The notes under the pieces: model-generated | Told to the model about the DNA's origin: nothing | The model's input: the letters and a program-made list of their open reading frames with translations, nothing else | Databases searched by the model: none | From: Pseudomonadota bacterium | Lineage (GTDB): Bacteria > Pseudomonadota > Alphaproteobacteria > Rhizobiales > Xanthobacteraceae | NCBI GenBank assembly: GCA_023387735.1 | Contig: JAEWHP010000020.1 | Coordinates: forward strand, 310,001-374,000 | Length of the DNA stretch: 64,000 nucleotides | Reading direction: 5' to 3' | Program-made: the position numbers and the translations under genes | Shown here: positions 60,636 through 64,000 of the stretch, in pieces | How positions within the stretch are numbered: position 1 is the first letter of the stretch | Layout of the letters: every line of letters begins with the position of its first letter

Positions 60636-60812
60636 GCCAGCAATTTTTGGGGTGCGGATCTGGTTATAGGCAAGCAGTTTGAGCAGGGAGGCGGCGGCGC
60701 GAGCGACGCCGCGATGTCTGGTCTGCGCATGGTTTCGGCTTGCCCTTCCGAAAATGCACTCCATCGGCCGACGTGATTGCGACATGCCGTACACCGGATG
60801 CCGCCGGGTTCG
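60636..60812 (-). pseudogene. IS5-family transposase C-terminal remnant
   Basis: About 59 codons: TRRHPVYGMSQSRRPMECIF, then QTRHRGVARAAASLLKLLAY and NQIRTPKIAG. The spaced words RHP-x-YG-x-SQ, FG, RG-x-AR, AYN and PK match the C-terminal end of IS5-type transposases. The N-terminal catalytic half is absent. It abuts the galE stop codon (60838-60840), so an insertion or deletion event ended there. Confidence 0.6.
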
Positions 60813-60837
60813 TTGCCGCCGGCTTCGACATCGCCGC

Positions 60838-61851
60838 TCAGTACTGTTCATATCCGTCGGGATTGTTTTTCTGCCATCGCCAATGATCGGCGCACATGTC
60901 TTCAAGGGACCTTTTCGCGCTCCAGCCCAACAGCTCGCTGGCGTGGTCCGTTGACGCATAATATGAATCAATATCGCCTGGGCGTCGGGGACGGATATCG
61001 TACGGGATGGATCTGCCGCTGGCCTTCTCAAACGCATGAATAACTTCGAATACGCTGCGTCCCACGCCGGTGCCCAGATTGACCGCAAAGCATTTTGGAT
61101 GACCTTCGAGCATCTTCAACGCCGCCAAGTGTCCGGACGCCAGATCCATCACATGGATATAATCGCGGACACCGGTCCCGTCCGGGGTGTTGTAGTCGTC
61201 TCCCCAGACGCTAAGTCGGTCCCGGCGTCCGACTGCGACCTGTGCGACGAAGGGGACAAGGTTGTTAGGAACGCCGACTGGATCTTCGCCGATTAGGCCG
61301 CTCTCATGGGCGCCGGCTGGATTGAAATAGCGCAGGATGCCGACGCTCCATCGCGGATCGCTGGCGAATTGATCGCGAAGCATTTCCTCTGCCGCAAGCT
61401 TGGTTCTGCCATAGGGGTTCACCGCGCTTAGCGGATGGTCCTCGGTATAGGGCAGGAATTGCGGAACTCCGTACACGGTCGCAGATGAACTAAAAATGAT
61501 CCTTCTCACCTGCACATTTTGCATTGCTGTCAGAAGCCGATGCGTCCCGATAACATTGTTGTCGTAGTAGTCGAGGGGATGGGCGACCGAATCCTGCACG
61601 GACTTCAATCCGGCGAAATGCATCACGGCAGAACAACGATACTCGCGCAGGGCACTTTCGATCGCGGCCTGATCTCGAATATCTCCCTCGACGACGGCTG
61701 GAGCCTTTCCGCAGATTCTCTCGATCCGGGAAGGAAGCTTCCGGTTGCTGTTGCAAAAATTGTCGAAGATGACAACGTCCTCGCCGGCGCTCAGCAGCGC
61801 CACGCAAGCGTGTGAGCCGATATATCCAGCACCGCCTGTAACCAGAATCAT
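60838..61851 (-). CDS. galE: UDP-glucose 4-epimerase GalE
   Basis: 337 residues. Extended SDR: TGGAGYIGSHACVALL NAD loop, SSSATVYGVPQFLPYTED, the YGRTK catalytic Tyr-Lys pair with preceding Ser, and YIHVMDLASGHLAAL, RRPGDIDSYYASTDHA near the end. Interconverts UDP-glucose and UDP-galactose for polysaccharide synthesis. ATG 61851; a purine-rich GGAATGCA lies upstream only weakly. It sits inside the mobile-looking region, flanked by the IS remnant and unassigned DNA. Confidence 0.94.
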   Translation of the reverse strand: MILVTGGAGYIGSHACVALLSAGEDVVIFDNFCNSNRKLPSRIERICGKAPAVVEGDIRDQAAIESALREYRCSAVMHFAGLKSVQDSVAHPLDYYDNNVIGTHRLLTAMQNVQVRRIIFSSSATVYGVPQFLPYTEDHPLSAVNPYGRTKLAAEEMLRDQFASDPRWSVGILRYFNPAGAHESGLIGEDPVGVPNNLVPFVAQVAVGRRDRLSVWGDDYNTPDGTGVRDYIHVMDLASGHLAALKMLEGHPKCFAVNLGTGVGRSVFEVIHAFEKASGRSIPYDIRPRRPGDIDSYYASTDHASELLGWSAKRSLEDMCADHWRWQKNNPDGYEQY

Positions 61852-62430
61852 TGCATTCCGCCGTCGCTGCTATGCAATCAATAAGTGAAACTTCTGCTTA
61901 GAAGGGAGGAACATTCCTTCCACCTAAAGAGACCGCGCAGCCGGCAGGAGTCAATTCATTTGAACCGGAATTTTCGAGTATTCCCGGTGCTCGAATCCCT
62001 TGAGACGCCTCCGGCATTTTGCGCCGCCGCGGAGGAGTTTTGGGCCATTCGACCAAGCGCTGTTATCCAGCTTGCCCTTCACGCCGCCGCCGGACCACGC
62101 CCCGCACAGCTTGCCGGTGATCAACCGACGCGGCACTACGACGAACCTGACATGCCCCAGCTCCTGCCATTGCCCCCGGGAGGTGCGTGCCCGCCGACTT
62201 TGCCTGCATTCAACGCTCCATCGCGAGACCAATTCGGTCAGGCGAATATCTGAACTTGCATCACTGCCGCGGAAAGAAAAAGGCCCGCACATGGGACGGT
62301 ACCCCACGGGCATGACGCCGCAATAAAACTCGCCCGTTAAGCTTGATCGACGCGCTCCGGGTTAATTCTGGAACCGCAGGCGTTCCAGGGGCCCCGAACA
62401 AATCGCCTCAGTCTGAGTTCTTAATTGAAC
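61852..62430. other. Region of about 580 bases without a supported gene
   Basis: Between galE and a small gene on the same strand. Frames of 90-120 codons occur on both strands but lack ribosome sites and homology-like sequence. Contains CTGGAAC-CGCAGGC-GTTCCAG (62368-62388), a 7-bp hairpin of a dispersed kind. Likely promoter region for galE at the left end. Confidence 0.45.
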
Positions 62431-62802
62431 CTAACCCATCGCTCTCTTTTGCTTTGCGAAGGCGAGCCGTTCATACCGCTGAAGCCCGTGCAGTCGCTTC
62501 CTTTTCGTAGAATCGGCCGCTTCCGATAGCGCGATCAGCAAATGATACCGGGCCGCACGCACGCGGATAAGCTCCAACTTTGCAACAACGATTTCCGCAA
62601 GATCGATGCCTTGCGGGTCAAGTCCCGCTCGATCCATAGACCGACTCAGCGCGTCAATATCACCCTGATAATGGCCGATCGGCCTCGACAAGCCATGATA
62701 GCGCGCATTCCTGCTTGTCTTAGCCTTTCCGACTTCGCTCGTAGGTCCCGTACTGCGTTTTGCATTCATTCGATTGGCTTTGATTTGTCGATCTGACGCC
62801 AT
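62431..62802 (-). CDS. NRRNAQ-STGP-type small protein
   Basis: 123 residues. The N-terminal ANRMNAKRSTGPTSEVGKAK followed by NARYHGLS is a widespread short motif of mobile-element-associated proteins with unknown function; the second half is helical (LAEIVVAKLELIRVRAARYH). GCGGGAAAC precedes ATG 62802. It is consistent with its position in the mobile region. No function proposed. Confidence 0.65.
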   Translation of the reverse strand: MASDRQIKANRMNAKRSTGPTSEVGKAKTSRNARYHGLSRPIGHYQGDIDALSRSMDRAGLDPQGIDLAEIVVAKLELIRVRAARYHLLIALSEAADSTKRKRLHGLQRYERLAFAKQKRAMG

Positions 62803-63023
62803 GTTTCCCGCCCGCTATTGCGCCAAAATTTCCTGAAAAAAGGGAGGGCATCAACGTTCAAAATTCGCAATTTTCTTGCTCGAGAAAGGACTGGCATTCG
62901 ACCACGATTGGAGCGTAACTGATTCGACCGGCGGCCTACTTGGCATCGGTATCTCACCTCGCAGCGGCGAGGTTTAAGGCAGTGCGGCAATTGGTGCCGC
63001 TGTGAACCTTAGCGGAGATACCT

Positions 63024-63890
63024 GTGCAAACTATTCAAAGAGACAACGGCGCTGGCGGCGCGGAAGTTCAAGTTATTCAATTTGACGCGAATGATCGTCG
63101 TCACTTTATTGGCGGATCGGACGCACGCGTCATTATGGGCAACGACGAAGCACGACTACTTCACCTATGGCAACAGAAGCGCGGCGAGGTCGAACCCGAT
63201 GACCTATCCGATAACCTTATCGTTCAGCTGGGCACGATCACTGAAGAATTGAACCGAAATTGGTATCAACGTCGCACCGGCCACACGATTAAGGATGTGC
63301 AGAAGCGGGTTAGGCATCCCGTTCACAATTGGATGGCGGCAACCCTGGATGGCATCGTCCAACCGAGCGGCGCGGTGTTCGAGGCAAAATTTATGTTGCC
63401 TTGGGCATTTACCGAAGAGAGCGCGGCCGAAAAGCACATGGCCCAGCTTCAGCACAATATGTGGGTGATGGCGGCGCGCTCGTCAGTGCTTTCCGTGATC
63501 ACGGGAGGCGGTAAATGGGTTGAGATCAAAATTCATGCGGATCCGCTCTACCAACATCTATTGCTCACGGCCGAAAGAAAGTTTTGGCAATCCGTTCAGA
63601 GCGGGCAGCCGCCATCTTTATTTGACGTTGAAGTGCCCCGCCCCAAATTGGAGGCCACCAGGGTCGTGGACATGAGCGAGTCCAATCTTTGGGCTGAACT
63701 TGCTTCCACCTACCTGCGAACCCGGGCTGCCCACAGCGACCATGAGCTTGCAAAGGCCGAACTGAAAAGACTGGTTCCAGAAGATGCCAAGGAAGCAACC
63801 GGCCATGGAATTCGTGCCAAGCGCTCGAAGATCGGCGCCGTTAGCTTTGAACCTGCGAAGCTAGAGGGCGCCCATGCACCGGTCCAGTGA
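63024..63890 (+). CDS. YqaJ-family phage exonuclease (lambda Exo-like)
   Basis: 288 residues from GTG 63024, with GGAGATACCT upstream. PDDEXK-type features: GGSDARVIMGND, LGTITEELNRNWYQRRTG (catalytic Glu), AATLDGIV (metal Asp) and FEAKF (E-x-K). The C-terminal third is less conserved. It would chew one DNA strand from ends, the partner activity for the annealing protein that follows in overlap by 17 bases. Phage recombination module. Confidence 0.88.
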   Translation: MQTIQRDNGAGGAEVQVIQFDANDRRHFIGGSDARVIMGNDEARLLHLWQQKRGEVEPDDLSDNLIVQLGTITEELNRNWYQRRTGHTIKDVQKRVRHPVHNWMAATLDGIVQPSGAVFEAKFMLPWAFTEESAAEKHMAQLQHNMWVMAARSSVLSVITGGGKWVEIKIHADPLYQHLLLTAERKFWQSVQSGQPPSLFDVEVPRPKLEATRVVDMSESNLWAELASTYLRTRAAHSDHELAKAELKRLVPEDAKEATGHGIRAKRSKIGAVSFEPAKLEGAHAPVQ

Positions 63891-64000
63891 GAGTATCGGC
63901 GCGCTTGCAGCCGCGCTTGCAAAGGCACAGGCTGAGTTGGTCAACCCCGAGAAGACGCTAACCGCTGTCCTCAAGTCGCCGTTCCCGCGCGAGGAAGCCA
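63874..64000 (+). CDS. ERF-type single-strand annealing protein (5' end, cut by window edge)
   Basis: Only 42 codons are visible. The beginning, MHRSSESIGALAAALAKAQA then KTLTAVLKSPFPREEA, is typical of ERF-superfamily annealing proteins. ATG 63874 overlaps the end of the YqaJ gene by 17 bases, with AGAGGG upstream. The exonuclease-annealase pair resembles Red alpha/beta. The remaining chain lies outside the window. Confidence 0.75.
   Translation, partial: MHRSSESIGALAAALAKAQAELVNPEKTLTAVLKSPFPREEA

Noticed and set aside
1..64000. CRISPR array
   Set aside because: No regularly spaced direct repeats with unique spacers; all repeats found are palindromic intergenic elements.

Overview
The window looks like chromosome from a Bradyrhizobium-type alphaproteobacterium (Nitrobacteraceae). 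The evidence is the high-GC codon use, the many small secreted proteins of unknown function, the Bug/TctC solute receptors, the Omp31-like porin, the 41-residue zinc-free L36, and dozens of catabolic flavoenzymes, amidohydrolases and alpha/beta hydrolases separated by dense intergenic palindromic repeats. This assignment rests on protein style, not on a marker gene such as 16S rRNA. No rRNA, tRNA or CRISPR array was seen.

Layout. 1-2705: glcE (cut by the window edge) and glcD of glycolate oxidase. 2936-8964: a c-type cytochrome, a small ABM-like protein, an HTH protein, an alpha/beta hydrolase, several small proteins, a TPR protein, rpmJ and a pair of MaoC-type hydratases, divergent from an amidohydrolase (9071-9955). 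9991-13577: a dienelactone-hydrolase-like protein translationally coupled to a type II haloacid dehalogenase, a YbaK-type editing protein, a small Cys-containing secreted protein and a Bug receptor. 13630-14245: a REP-associated tyrosine transposase (RAYT) between exact inverted 31-bp REPs. 14251-17526: a LysR regulator divergent from SDR, pirin and WrbA genes, probably a quinone or electrophile response locus. 17624-20618: small conserved proteins. 20592-24158: a very large 4xGAF-GGDEF-EAL c-di-GMP protein.

24487-27738 is a three-gene catabolic operon (Ldh-type dehydrogenase, FMN monooxygenase, FAH-fold hydrolase). 27842-32348 has a D-amino-acid-transaminase-like gene next to a gltIJKL acidic amino-acid ABC transporter that carries palindromic repeats inside the cluster. 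32541-41563 holds a hydrolase/SCP2-like pair, a complete tripartite tricarboxylate (TctCBA) transporter, an IclR regulator, an M20 peptidase and a second FMN monooxygenase. 41667-46929 has a ThDP enzyme, a GFA-like protein lacking its central cysteines, an old-yellow-enzyme reductase divergent from a stand-alone ModE-type HTH protein, an SDR and a zinc-ribbon protein. 47431-51197 is a minus-strand set of two paralogous amidohydrolases, a Rieske protein and a quinone oxidoreductase. 51555-56440 has secreted and outer-membrane proteins and a KstD-like flavoprotein, followed by a decayed copy of that flavoprotein's C-terminus.

From about 56550 the character changes to mobile DNA: long non-coding AT-richer stretches, a repeated TTCCTGTTAT element, then a tightly coupled ParB-methyltransferase / DUF5681 / terminase large subunit cassette with no portal or capsid genes next to it. 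After it come a decayed IS5-like transposase end, galE, a small NRRNAQ-STGP-type protein, and a YqaJ-type exonuclease overlapping an ERF-type annealing protein that runs off the window. The most interesting objects are this orphan methylase-terminase cassette with an altered catalytic motif (DVPY), the phage-type recombination pair, and the RAYT/REP system with a matching REP pair 27 kb away.
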